Below, piece by piece: positions 33,798 to 42,797 of a stretch of DNA of 64,000 bases. The DNA is taken from contig NZ_AP024600.1 in the NCBI RefSeq assembly GCF_036322585.1, positions 806,001-870,000 of the forward strand. Direction: 5' to 3'. Below the pieces are notes generated by a model, which made no database searches, was not told the DNA's origin, and saw only the letters and a list, made by a program, of their open reading frames with translations. Within the stretch, counting starts at the first letter, position 1; each line of letters begins with the position of its first letter. This DNA comes from Luteolibacter sp. LG18 (GTDB lineage Bacteria > Verrucomicrobiota > Verrucomicrobiia > Verrucomicrobiales > Akkermansiaceae). The position numbers and the translations under genes are program-made.

Positions 33798-35861
33798 TCA
33801 CCAGCGGTAGGTGGCGGTCACTCGCACCGATCGCGGCTCCGCGGGGTGGATGTGGTAGTCGTCCACGCCGCCGAGCGGCTCGCCCGGAAGCCGGGAGGTG
33901 TAGTAGTATTCGATGTCGTTGTCCGCGCGGTCGAGGACGTTGAACACATCGACGGCGAGCTCCCAGCACTCGGTGCGATACCCGGCGCGGGCGTTCACCT
34001 GGAACGATTCGCTGGATTCGAAATGCTTGTCCGCCGTGAGCGGGCGGGCGGAGAACCAGCGCGAGCGGAGCGCACCGAACCAGCCGGTCTTTTCACCGAG
34101 CGTCAGGCCGGTGGACAGTACCACCGGCACCTGGTTCTCGATCCACGGGCCGCCGCTGAGGTTCGGGTCGTCATAGCGGCCCTGGCTGACGGCCAGTTCG
34201 CCATCGACGGAGATCCAATCGCACGGACGCCAGTAGGCGGTGGCCTCCACGCCGATGCGGGTGGTGGCGCCACCGGCCTCCACGTTTCCGGCATCGCCGA
34301 CGTAGATCAGCTCGGAATCGCTCTGGATCGTCCACAGCGCCAGCGAGGTGGCGAGGGTCTTGGTGGGATGGGCGCGCCAGCCGAGCTCCGTGCCGAAGGT
34401 GCGGACCAGCGGATCGACCGGCGCGGTGGGCAGGCCGGTGGAGGGGTCGACGTGCAAGGTGGTGCCGCGGGCATCGTTGCTGTGGAAGCCGGTGCCGGCG
34501 TTCACGTAGAACTCGTTCTTGTCCCACGGACCGAAGATCAGGCTGAGCTTCGGATTGACCATGAAATCGGCCTCGGTGCCACTGTTCGCGGCCAGGCTGC
34601 TGTTCACGGAGAAGGCGAAGGCATCCGCGCGGAGGCCCGCCACGGTGCGGAACCACGACGTCCACTTGGTTTCCGCCTCGCCCCACAGCGAGTAGTTGCC
34701 GGAGTAGAGGTCGTCCTCGCGGACCACCGAGAGATCGGCGCGACGGTAGGTGTTGGCGAGGCCGAGATCGAGGATCCAGTCGTTGTGGGTCTGGAAGCCG
34801 CCGCTGACGCGGGTCTCGTGGCCGAACCAGAACAGGCCCTCGAGGGTGGCCTTCAGGTTCGCACCGCCGAAGATCCGCTCGTCGCTCTGGCGGAACTGGT
34901 CGCCATTCACCGGGTCGTTCAGGAAGTAGGTGAAGTCGGAGAACAGGTCGAGGTGGTAGAACCCGGCGTAGACATTGCCCTCCCACAACACATTGCCATC
35001 GCGGTGCTTGAAGTCCGCGGAGAGGCTGTAGCGCTGCGAATCGCCGCCATCGGTGGGATCGATGTAGCCGAAGCGGTCGATCATCCCCATATCCACGGCA
35101 CGCTGCGGGATCTGGTCGGTGGAACGCCACTTCCCATCCGAAGCCATCAGGGTGACGGACACCTCGTCGTCGCCCTCGCGCCGGTGCCACTTCACGAGGC
35201 CATTGAGACGGTGGGCATCCTCGGGCAGCACCCACGGGCCCTCGTTGTAGCTGCTTTCCAGACCGAGGGTGAGGATGCCGGAGCCAGCCTTGAGCGAATC
35301 GCCGAACACCGCCCGGAAATAGGAATCCTCGCCCGCGGTGAGCGACAGGAAGCCGTGCTCCAGCGAATCGACGAGGCTGAACTTCGCGGTTCCGGCGGTG
35401 GTGAGGTCGCCGTTTTCCGCGGCATACGGCCCCTTGGTGTAATCGAGGCGGCCGATGAACTCGGGGATCAGGAAATTGGTGTCCGCGTAGCCCTGGCCGT
35501 GGGCATGGGAGCGGAGGTTGGCGGGCATGCCATCGACGAACACCCCGAAGTCGGTGCCGTGGTCGAGGTTGTAGCCGCGGACGAAATACTGGTTCGCCTT
35601 GCCGGAGCCGCTGTGCTGGGTGACGACCATCCCGGGAACGGTCTCCAACAGCTCGCCACGGCGCAGGTAGGGTCGCTCCATCAGTTCCTCATGGCTGGCA
35701 TGGCCGGTGGACGAAGTGGTGGCCTCGCCGAGGACGTCCTCGGCTTTCCCTGTGACCACCATGTCCTCCATCATGGCACCGAGCACGCCATCGTGGGCGC
35801 GGAGAGCGGGGGTGAGCGCGGCGAGCAGCAACAGGGCGTGAAAGGATCGGAAACGAAGCAT
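33798..35861 (-). CDS. TonB-dependent outer-membrane receptor
   Basis: 687 residues. The signal peptide is about 22 residues (LLLLAALTPALRA). A plug domain follows: MVVTGKAEDVL, ELLETVPGMVVTQHSGSGKANQYFVRGYNLDHGTDFGVF split over residues 70-115, and GRLDYTKGPYAAENGDL. The remainder is a 22-stranded barrel with alternating aromatic residues, closing with VRVTATYRW, whose terminal aromatic suits BamA insertion. The His/Asp-rich plug (RSHAHGQGYADTNF) hints at a metal or metallophore ligand, but the substrate is unknown. No TonB-system genes are adjacent. Confidence 0.93.
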   Translation of the reverse strand: MLRFRSFHALLLLAALTPALRAHDGVLGAMMEDMVVTGKAEDVLGEATTSSTGHASHEELMERPYLRRGELLETVPGMVVTQHSGSGKANQYFVRGYNLDHGTDFGVFVDGMPANLRSHAHGQGYADTNFLIPEFIGRLDYTKGPYAAENGDLTTAGTAKFSLVDSLEHGFLSLTAGEDSYFRAVFGDSLKAGSGILTLGLESSYNEGPWVLPEDAHRLNGLVKWHRREGDDEVSVTLMASDGKWRSTDQIPQRAVDMGMIDRFGYIDPTDGGDSQRYSLSADFKHRDGNVLWEGNVYAGFYHLDLFSDFTYFLNDPVNGDQFRQSDERIFGGANLKATLEGLFWFGHETRVSGGFQTHNDWILDLGLANTYRRADLSVVREDDLYSGNYSLWGEAETKWTSWFRTVAGLRADAFAFSVNSSLAANSGTEADFMVNPKLSLIFGPWDKNEFYVNAGTGFHSNDARGTTLHVDPSTGLPTAPVDPLVRTFGTELGWRAHPTKTLATSLALWTIQSDSELIYVGDAGNVEAGGATTRIGVEATAYWRPCDWISVDGELAVSQGRYDDPNLSGGPWIENQVPVVLSTGLTLGEKTGWFGALRSRWFSARPLTADKHFESSESFQVNARAGYRTECWELAVDVFNVLDRADNDIEYYYTSRLPGEPLGGVDDYHIHPAEPRSVRVTATYRW

Positions 35862-35958
35862 TCAACCGGCATCCCGCGGCACGTTTCCGGACACGACAAG
35901 GCCGAAAGTGTGACCGGACTGTTCCAAATCCCCGGAAGATTGGAGGAAATGCCAAGGC

Positions 35959-36210
35959 TCAGGGGATGACCGTGCCATCCGGGATACGGAAGGTCTTCAC
36001 CCGCGAGCCATCGCCCTTTTCGAGGACCACGGCGGACTTCGGGAGACCGAGGGATTTCGCGAGAAACTCGCGGATGGCGGCGTTCGCCTTGCCCTCCACC
36101 GGCGGGGCGGCGATCCGCACCCGCAGGACACGCCCGGCGCGCGGATCGTCCTCCCAGCCGCAGATTTCGCTGCGGGAGGCGTTCGGGACGGCGAGGACGA
36201 CCAGTTTCAT
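35959..36210 (-). CDS. DUF167 (YggU) family protein
   Basis: 83 residues, the normal length. VPNASRSEICGW, LRVRIAAPPVEGKANAAIREFLAKSLG (split) and KSAVVLEKGDGSRVKTFRI are the DUF167 hallmarks, with the PVEGKAN core. It is a small cytosolic protein of unknown function. It is divergent from the large fusion gene by 81 bases. Confidence 0.93.
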   Translation of the reverse strand: MKLVVLAVPNASRSEICGWEDDPRAGRVLRVRIAAPPVEGKANAAIREFLAKSLGLPKSAVVLEKGDGSRVKTFRIPDGTVIP

Positions 36211-36291
36211 GGCCGCAGGCTAGGGGCCTCTCCCCCGCCCGGCCAGTTTTGGGTTCCTCCCGGGCGGGAATTGTCTAGGTTCCGCCCCGAC

Positions 36292-38757
36292 ATGCTGGAA
36301 GACGACATCAAGCAACCGACCCGCCGGGAATGGGCCTCCTTCTGGTCCCTCGTCTTCCTGCAGATCCTGCAATCGTTCAACGTCAACGCGTCCAAGTTCG
36401 TGCTGATGCCGCTGGCCGCGTGGCTGTTCTCGATGAAGGTCGCCCTCGACCCGACCCTGACGGACACCAGCAAGCACATCATCGCGCTCTGCCTGGTGGT
36501 GCCCTACGTGCTTTTCGCCCCTACCGCCGGCTGGTTGTCCGACCGCTTCGCCAAGACCTCCGTGATCCGCTGGACCTCGTGGATGCAGCTCGCGGTGCTG
36601 GGGATCCTGATTTTCTTCCTCAAGTTGCAGCACCTCGAGCTCTGCATCGCCGCCTTCTTCTTCATTTCGCTCCAGGCGGCGCTGCTCAGCCCCTCCAAGA
36701 TCGGGGTGGTGAAGGAATACGTGGGCGCGCGCCGCCTCGGTTTCGCCAGCGGCGTGATGGAAGGCACCGTGGTGCTGGCCATCCTGGCAGGCCAGATCGC
36801 CGGAGGCGCGTGGTTCGACCACGGGCTGAAACAACACGGCCACGGCTGGGATGCCGCGCTGGTCCCGATGTGGACACTCGTCGGGCTGTGCCTGCTGTCC
36901 ATCGGGCTGGCGCACGTCACCCAGAAGAGCAAGCCGAACTCCGACCGCCCGTTTTCCTTCAACGAGGCCATCAGCCACCTGCGCGACCTCGGGGAGTTTT
37001 TCAAGGACCGCTCGCTGCTGCTCTACGGGCTGGGCGTGGCCTACTTCTGGGGCTTCGGCGGGTTCATCAATCTGGTGATCCTCTCCATCGCCGAGCATAT
37101 GTTTCACGGCGGAGCGGGCACCGGCGGGGCCTTCGCGGGCCTGTGGGCGATGCCGGGGATCGGCATCATCGGCGGCAGCGTGCTGGCGAGCTTCATCAGC
37201 CGCCGCAACATCGAGCTGGGCCTGGCCCCGCTGGGCGCCACGCTGATGGCGGTTTCCTCGGCCATCCTCGCCTTCGCCGACCCGCAATCGGTCCTGATGC
37301 TGGTGATGCTCGTCATCGCGGGTGCGTCCGGCGCGGTGTTCCTGGTGCCGCTGCAGGCGATGGTGCAGGAGAAGCCGTCCGACGAGCGCCGCGGCGCGGT
37401 CATTTCCGCCTCGAACCTGCTCAACAGCCTGGCCGGCATCGTGGCGGTGGCACTGCAACTGGCGCTGGAGGCGGCGCATGTGTCATTCGCGGTCCAGTTC
37501 CTGTTCATCACCGCGTTCTCGCTGTTCATGGCGGCGGTCACCTTCCGTCACTTCGGCGCGGACTTCGTCCGGCTGGTCGGGCTGGCGCTGATCAAGACGA
37601 TCTACCGCGTGCGCGTGGCTGGTGAGGAGAACGTGCCGAAACACGGCGGCGTGCTGCTGCTGCCGAACCACGTGACCTGGGCGGACGCCTTCTTCCTCTC
37701 CGCCGCCTGCCCGCGCAAGGTGCGCTTCGTGATGGACGCGACCTTCATGGCCAATCCGTGGGTGGCGGCGTTCTGCAAGGTCTTCGACACCGTGCCAATC
37801 GAACGCGGCAATGCCCGCGAGGCGCTGCGCACCGCCGCCGAGGCGCTGAAGCAGGGCGACGCGCTGTGTTTGTTCCCGGAAGGCCAGCTCACCCGCACCG
37901 GCACGCTGTCCGAACTCCAGCGCGGTTTCGAACTGATCGCGAGGATGGCCAGGTGCCCGCTGGTGCCGGTGTGGTCCGCGGGCTCGTGGGGCTCGATCTT
38001 CTCGTTCGAAGGCGGACGGTTCTTCCGCAAGCTGCCACACCAGCTCCCGCACATCGTGAACGTGGCTTTCGGCGCACCGCTCGATCCCAAAACCGCGGAC
38101 AGCGACCAGGTGCGCGAGGCGATGCTGGAGACCTCCGCCGCGGCCATCGAAGTGCATTTCCATGAAGAGCACGACGGCCACCGCCCGGACGCGGACCGCG
38201 GGTTCCTGTGGGCGAACGGCTACCAGCTCGGCCAGATCAACGCCCTGCCGCGCCGGGGCAGCTACGCGACGCTGGAGGGCGACGCGCTGCCGAACGACTT
38301 GTTCGCGCTGACGACCTCGTTCCCGGAGCAATTCGAGGCCACCTGCCTGCTGGAGCCGACCTTCGACGCGCGTTTCGTGCGCCATTGGGTGGGCGGCGAG
38401 GTGCTGCGCGAGGTGATCTCCGGCGCGAAGGATGCCTCGGTGGTGTTCTACGATTTCAGCGATGAGGCGCTGGTGCCGCTGGTGCGACCGGGCCTGGTCC
38501 ACTGCCCGTGCCTGGCGATCGACGGCACGATCGTGGCGATGTCGATGCCGAACCCGCCGCTGGCCTACGCCACGAGCGAACATCAAGCCGGAATGAAAAC
38601 CGGCACCTGGGGCAAGCTGCTGCCGGGCTTCTACCTGCGCACGGGAGACGATGGCTCGGTGACGCTCCACGGACCGGCGGTGCCGGAAAAAGGCGTGCCG
38701 CTGCCGCAGGGCACCACCGTCGATGCCGAGTGCTTCCTGGTCGCTCCCACCGCATGA
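36292..38757 (+). CDS. LplT-like MFS / PlsC acyltransferase / truncated ANL-domain fusion
   Basis: 821 residues from the ATG at 36292; a TTG seven codons upstream is possible. Residues 10-405 form an MFS domain with about 12 helices, akin to lysophospholipid transporter LplT (WASFWSLVFLQILQSFNVNASKF). Residues 430-625 are a PlsC-type acyltransferase: NHVTWADAF with the HX4D (His460, Asp465) and FPEGQLTRTG near 528. Residues 640-821 look like the end of an acyl-ACP synthetase (ANL) domain: GTWGKLLPGFYLR near 771 corresponds to the GTVGRLLPG block of Aas, but the ATP-binding core is missing. The whole resembles LplT-Aas phospholipid repair, fused and shortened. Confidence 0.88.
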   Translation: MLEDDIKQPTRREWASFWSLVFLQILQSFNVNASKFVLMPLAAWLFSMKVALDPTLTDTSKHIIALCLVVPYVLFAPTAGWLSDRFAKTSVIRWTSWMQLAVLGILIFFLKLQHLELCIAAFFFISLQAALLSPSKIGVVKEYVGARRLGFASGVMEGTVVLAILAGQIAGGAWFDHGLKQHGHGWDAALVPMWTLVGLCLLSIGLAHVTQKSKPNSDRPFSFNEAISHLRDLGEFFKDRSLLLYGLGVAYFWGFGGFINLVILSIAEHMFHGGAGTGGAFAGLWAMPGIGIIGGSVLASFISRRNIELGLAPLGATLMAVSSAILAFADPQSVLMLVMLVIAGASGAVFLVPLQAMVQEKPSDERRGAVISASNLLNSLAGIVAVALQLALEAAHVSFAVQFLFITAFSLFMAAVTFRHFGADFVRLVGLALIKTIYRVRVAGEENVPKHGGVLLLPNHVTWADAFFLSAACPRKVRFVMDATFMANPWVAAFCKVFDTVPIERGNAREALRTAAEALKQGDALCLFPEGQLTRTGTLSELQRGFELIARMARCPLVPVWSAGSWGSIFSFEGGRFFRKLPHQLPHIVNVAFGAPLDPKTADSDQVREAMLETSAAAIEVHFHEEHDGHRPDADRGFLWANGYQLGQINALPRRGSYATLEGDALPNDLFALTTSFPEQFEATCLLEPTFDARFVRHWVGGEVLREVISGAKDASVVFYDFSDEALVPLVRPGLVHCPCLAIDGTIVAMSMPNPPLAYATSEHQAGMKTGTWGKLLPGFYLRTGDDGSVTLHGPAVPEKGVPLPQGTTVDAECFLVAPTA

Positions 38758-38990
38758 AGCCCCTGCTGTCCCTCTTCCACTCGGAGTGGATCGAGATCCG
38801 CGGCGGTCGTATCACCGCGGTGAAGGGGCGGTTTTCCCAGCGGACGCTCTCCGACCTCGGCGACGTCTTCGCCAGCCATCCGGAGCTGCGCGGCCACATC
38901 CGCTCGAACGGCGGTGGCCGCTACACCTTTTCCGGCGGCATTCCGGAGCCGCTGCACCAGCGGGCGCGCAATGTTCTCGCCTCCCGGTGA
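38754..38990 (+). CDS. DUF3634-like small protein
   Basis: 78 residues; its ATG overlaps the stop of the fusion gene (ATGA), so it is translationally coupled. WIEIRGGRITAVKGRF, LRGHIRSNGGGRYTFSG and HQRARNVLAS fit the short beta-rich DUF3634 pattern as I recall it. No membrane segment or catalytic motif. Function unknown; the coupling suggests a link to lipid turnover. Confidence 0.65.
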   Translation: MKPLLSLFHSEWIEIRGGRITAVKGRFSQRTLSDLGDVFASHPELRGHIRSNGGGRYTFSGGIPEPLHQRARNVLASR

Positions 38991-39039
38991 ATTTTTCGCG
39001 CCCCGGCGGCGGAATCCACGTTAGAACTCCCGGGCACCG

Positions 39040-41256
39040 ATGCCCAACGCCCGTGTCCTGATCGACGGCCCCTCCGAGCTCGTCTTCGACTACGCCATCC
39101 CCGCCGGGCTCCCCGTCCAGCCGGGTTGCCGCGTGCGGGTGCCGCTGCGGAAGAAATCCGCGACGGGGACGGTGCTGGCCTTGTCGGACGGCCCGCAGGA
39201 GGACTTCGCGCTGCGCGAGCTGGAATCGCTGGTGGATCCGGAACCTCTGATCACGCCGGTGCTGTTGAAGACCGGCCGCTGGATCGCGGACTACTATGGT
39301 TCCAGTTTGGAATCGGTGGTGCGCTCGCTGCTGCCGGAAGCCGTCCGCACCGAGGAAAACTCGGCGAAGACCCGCCGCATCGCAGTGATGGATGCACCGC
39401 CCGCCGACGAGGTCTTGGCGAAGCTGGAGAAACGCGCCGCCCGCCAGCACGCGGTGCTGAGTCTGCTGATGCATTCACCGGACCGGCGGCTCGCCGTGGC
39501 TGACCTGGGCGAGGGCTCGAATGCCGCGCTGAAGGCCTTGGAAAAAGCCGGGCTGATCCGCATCGAAACCGAGGAGGTTCGCCGCGACCCCGAGGCCGAC
39601 GGCGTCGAGGAAATCCTGGAATCGAAACCGCTCACACTCACACCGCAGCAAGCGAAAGCCTTGGAGGCGGTCAACGCGTCCATCGCCACTCCCGGAAAGC
39701 CGATCCTCCTTCTCGGCGTGACCGGTTCCGGCAAAACCGAAGTTTACCTGCAGGCGGCGCAGCATGCGCTGGATCTCGGCAAGACGGTGCTGGTGTTGGT
39801 GCCGGAAATCTCGCTCACGCCGCAAACGGTGCAGCGTTTCAAGGCGCGCTTCGCCAGCATGCAGGACAAAGTGGCGGTGCTGCACTCGAACCTTTCGCAA
39901 GGCGAGCGTTTCGACGAATGGCACCGCATCCGCAAGGGCATTGCGCGGATCGTGATCGGCGCGCGCTCCGCGGTGTTCGCGCCACTGCCGGATCTCGGGC
40001 TGATCCTCGTGGATGAGGAGCACGAGAATTCCTACAAGCAGGAGAACCCGCCGCGCTACCACGGCCGCGACGTGGCGGTGCTGCGCGCGGCCTTCGAACC
40101 GTGCGCCGTCGTGCTGGGCTCCGCCACGCCCTCGCTGGAATCGTGGCAGAACACGCGCAGCGGGAAGTACCAGATCGTGCGCCTCGACCAGCGCGCCGAC
40201 GGCCAATCGATGCCGCTGGTGCGGGTCGTCGACATGAAGCTGGAGGCCACCAAGCACAAGGGCCCGCATCCGATCCTCTCCGACAAGCTGCGCACCGCAC
40301 TGGAACGGCGTCTTGAGAAAGGCGAGCAATCGATCCTGTTCCTGAACCGCCGCGGGTTCGCCCGCTCGCTGCAATGCCCGAAGTGCGGCCATGTCTGCCA
40401 GTGCCCGCACTGCGCGGTGGCGCTGACCTACCACCGCACCGACGACCGCCTGGTCTGCCACGTCTGCGGCCACCAGGCGGTGGTGCCGCGCAAGTGCCCG
40501 GAGTGCCACGATCCCGCGATCATCCTTCAGGGATACGGCACGCAAAAGGTGGAGGACGTTTTACAGCGGCTGCTGCCGAAGGCGAAGTTCGCGCGCATCG
40601 ACGCCGACGCGATGCGCCGCAAGAACGCGCTGCGCGACACGCTCAACGCCTTCAAAGCCCACAAGATCGACATCCTCATCGGCACCCAGATGATCGCGAA
40701 GGGGCTGCATTTCCCGAACGTGACGCTGGTGGGCATCCTCAATGCCGACGTGGGCCTGCACGTGCCGGACTTCCGCGCGGGCGAGCGCACGTTCCAACTG
40801 CTGACGCAGGTGGCGGGCCGCGCCGGACGCGGCGAGCTGGAGGGCGAGGTGATCGTGCAGACCTTCACGCCGCATTCGCCCTCGATCCAATACGCGCGCC
40901 AACACGACTTCGATGGTTTCTCGGACCAGGAGCTGGAGTTCCGGCAGCAGTTCGCGTTTCCACCCTTCGCGCACTGCGCGGTGCTCACGGCGCGCTCGAC
41001 GCACGAACGGCGGGCGGAGTTCACCTTGCAAACGCTGCACCGTCGGCTGGTCGAGAACGCCCCGCCGCACTTGCACATCGGCGAGCCGCTGCCCTCGCCA
41101 CTGGTGAAATCGCACGGTCAATTCCGTTTCCAGATCACGCTGCGCGGACCGGCGGCGCGGCCGCTCTCACGTCACGTGCAGCAGGTGCTGGAAAAGACCT
41201 CGTTGCCCGATGACGTGACGGTGGTGTTCGACATGGACGCGCAGAATTTCTCGTAA
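39040..41256 (+). CDS. priA: Primosomal protein N' (replication restart helicase)
   Basis: 738 residues. The N-terminal 3'-end-binding region (LVFDYAIPAGLPVQPGCRVRVPL) precedes a superfamily 2 helicase: Walker A LLGVTGSGKTEVY near 225, DEEH (LILVDEEHENSYKQ), SATPSLES, FLNRRGFA, and VAGRAGRGELEGEV. Between the helicase lobes eight cysteines bind two zincs (CPKCGHVCQCPHC ... CHVCG ... CPECH). It unwinds stalled forks and loads the replicative helicase. It is the last host gene before the prophage. Confidence 0.97.
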   Translation: MPNARVLIDGPSELVFDYAIPAGLPVQPGCRVRVPLRKKSATGTVLALSDGPQEDFALRELESLVDPEPLITPVLLKTGRWIADYYGSSLESVVRSLLPEAVRTEENSAKTRRIAVMDAPPADEVLAKLEKRAARQHAVLSLLMHSPDRRLAVADLGEGSNAALKALEKAGLIRIETEEVRRDPEADGVEEILESKPLTLTPQQAKALEAVNASIATPGKPILLLGVTGSGKTEVYLQAAQHALDLGKTVLVLVPEISLTPQTVQRFKARFASMQDKVAVLHSNLSQGERFDEWHRIRKGIARIVIGARSAVFAPLPDLGLILVDEEHENSYKQENPPRYHGRDVAVLRAAFEPCAVVLGSATPSLESWQNTRSGKYQIVRLDQRADGQSMPLVRVVDMKLEATKHKGPHPILSDKLRTALERRLEKGEQSILFLNRRGFARSLQCPKCGHVCQCPHCAVALTYHRTDDRLVCHVCGHQAVVPRKCPECHDPAIILQGYGTQKVEDVLQRLLPKAKFARIDADAMRRKNALRDTLNAFKAHKIDILIGTQMIAKGLHFPNVTLVGILNADVGLHVPDFRAGERTFQLLTQVAGRAGRGELEGEVIVQTFTPHSPSIQYARQHDFDGFSDQELEFRQQFAFPPFAHCAVLTARSTHERRAEFTLQTLHRRLVENAPPHLHIGEPLPSPLVKSHGQFRFQITLRGPAARPLSRHVQQVLEKTSLPDDVTVVFDMDAQNFS

Positions 41257-41260
41257 GTAG

Positions 41261-41280
41261 CACAAGCATTCCTGCTTGTG
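41261..41280. repeat. Palindromic hairpin after priA
   Basis: CACAAGCA (41261-41268), TTCC, TGCTTGTG (41273-41280), a perfect 8-bp stem five bases past the priA stop. No T run follows on the plus strand, so it looks more like a mobile palindromic repeat than a classic terminator. Confidence 0.7.
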
Positions 41281-41455
41281 GGTGTGAGAAGCCCGTTTAT
41301 CAGCGAACTCGGAGTCTCTCCAACCAAGTGTAACTCGCCATCCCATTTGAGAAAAGTTGCCGCGATGTTGAGAAAAACGGGCCGTTTCGCCCCCGTTTCC
41401 CGCCACCGGCAACCCCGTTGCAACGCCCCTGCCGACCCGTTGCGGCCGCCGGTCC
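41281..41455. other. Candidate left end of the prophage
   Basis: 175 bases between the hairpin after priA and the first prophage gene hold no credible ORF. CCCGTTGCAA at 41414 and CCCGTTGCGG at 41436 are 22 bases apart and resemble the palindromes at 59747 and 59768 inside the prophage. The exact host-phage junction cannot be fixed without the other end. Confidence 0.35.
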
Positions 41456-42790
41456 TCACCCCCACGGAATGACCCCCTCGCGGATCGGCAGCACGGTGCC
41501 CCCGTCCAGGATCTCGGCCAGCTCCAGCGGATAGTGCGGGGCGCTCGGCGCGGGCATCGTGCGGGCCAGGAATGGCCCCTTGGCGGCCGTGACCTCTCCC
41601 GGCGAGCCCTCCGTGATCAGCGTGTAGACGTGCCCCGTCCTGGGCGGTGTCGCCAGCAGGCTCACCACGATGTCAAAGGGCTCCCCGTCGTTGTAGGCCG
41701 CCGCGCCGTCCTCCGTCGCCGTGTAGACCCCTCCGGCCTCGTCTGGCAGGCCGCTGGCCCGCGCTGCCACCGTGATCGTGCCGTCGCTGATGCTGGCCAC
41801 GCCATCGCTCGCCACCGTGATCGTCCAGGCCGCGTCCGTGTCACCCAGGTATTCGCTCCGGGAGGCGGCTGTGAACGTCTGCCCCGGCACCGTCCCGGCC
41901 ATCGGGTTCACCGTCGCCTTCTGGAACAGCGTCGCGGCCACATACGCCTTCTCCACCCGCGCCACGAGACCGAACGGCTCGCCGCCGAAGTAGGTCGTTT
42001 CCCCGTAGGGCGTCGCCACCAGCGTGAACTCCCCGTCGTCCAGGAGCGTGCTCGGCGGAAAGGGCGGGCTGCCGCCTCCTGGGCACCCGAGCGCGAACTC
42101 CCAACCCGTGCCCTCATAGGGAGACAGCACCGTCACGGTCGCCTTGGTCGGCGTGGCGGCCGCCTTGTTGAAGCTCAGCGTTCCGGCACCCACCCCGTCG
42201 CACACCACGGTTTCCGGCGCACCACCGCCCACGGGCGTGTAGTCCCCATCATCCCCCCGCAGGCCTGTGTCGATCACATCCACCCCATCCCACGTCACCA
42301 CGAATCGATCCGGCACGCTGAACGCATTGAAAACGAGTTCCACCGTCCCCGTGTCCGATCCCAACTCGACCTCGTAGACGCCGCCCCCATCGCCACCCGC
42401 CGTCGCCAGCGAGCCACACATGATCCGCCCGCCCAGCGGCACCGTCCCGGCGGCGGCCGTCGCCACCACGTCCACACCATCGTGCAGCTCCACGCTCCCG
42501 TCCTCCTCATCATACCGCAGCTCCCACGCCCCGTTGAGCTGACCCACGAACAACATCGGCGACACTGCCCGAAACATCCCGTGCGGCGCGCCCGTCGCAT
42601 CCGGCGAGGTCAGCCTCACGTTGCGGCCGCTGCCGCCCAGGAACGTCCGCTGCTCGATGCCCGAGATCTCCGTCGCGTCATCCGCCACCCGCACCCGCGC
42701 CCCGCCTCGCTGGCTCTGCACGTAGCCATCGCCCGCCCACAGATCGCCGCCCTCGGTCGCCCGCACTTCGAATTGCTTGTAGTCCCTCAT
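41456..42790 (-). CDS. Phage tail-tip / fibre-like protein
   Basis: 444 residues, last gene of the tail operon. It is Gly/Asp/Thr-rich and beta-dominated, with VFNAFSVPDRFVVTWDGVDV, a phrase common in phage tail proteins, and a C-terminal set of short strand-rich stretches (DGVASISDGTITVAARASG). No enzyme motif is seen. By position it could be a tail-tip or fibre protein. It starts eight bases after the stop of the upstream gene. Confidence 0.65.
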   Translation of the reverse strand: MRDYKQFEVRATEGGDLWAGDGYVQSQRGGARVRVADDATEISGIEQRTFLGGSGRNVRLTSPDATGAPHGMFRAVSPMLFVGQLNGAWELRYDEEDGSVELHDGVDVVATAAAGTVPLGGRIMCGSLATAGGDGGGVYEVELGSDTGTVELVFNAFSVPDRFVVTWDGVDVIDTGLRGDDGDYTPVGGGAPETVVCDGVGAGTLSFNKAAATPTKATVTVLSPYEGTGWEFALGCPGGGSPPFPPSTLLDDGEFTLVATPYGETTYFGGEPFGLVARVEKAYVAATLFQKATVNPMAGTVPGQTFTAASRSEYLGDTDAAWTITVASDGVASISDGTITVAARASGLPDEAGGVYTATEDGAAAYNDGEPFDIVVSLLATPPRTGHVYTLITEGSPGEVTAAKGPFLARTMPAPSAPHYPLELAEILDGGTVLPIREGVIPWG

Positions 42791-42797
42791 CGTCTCG

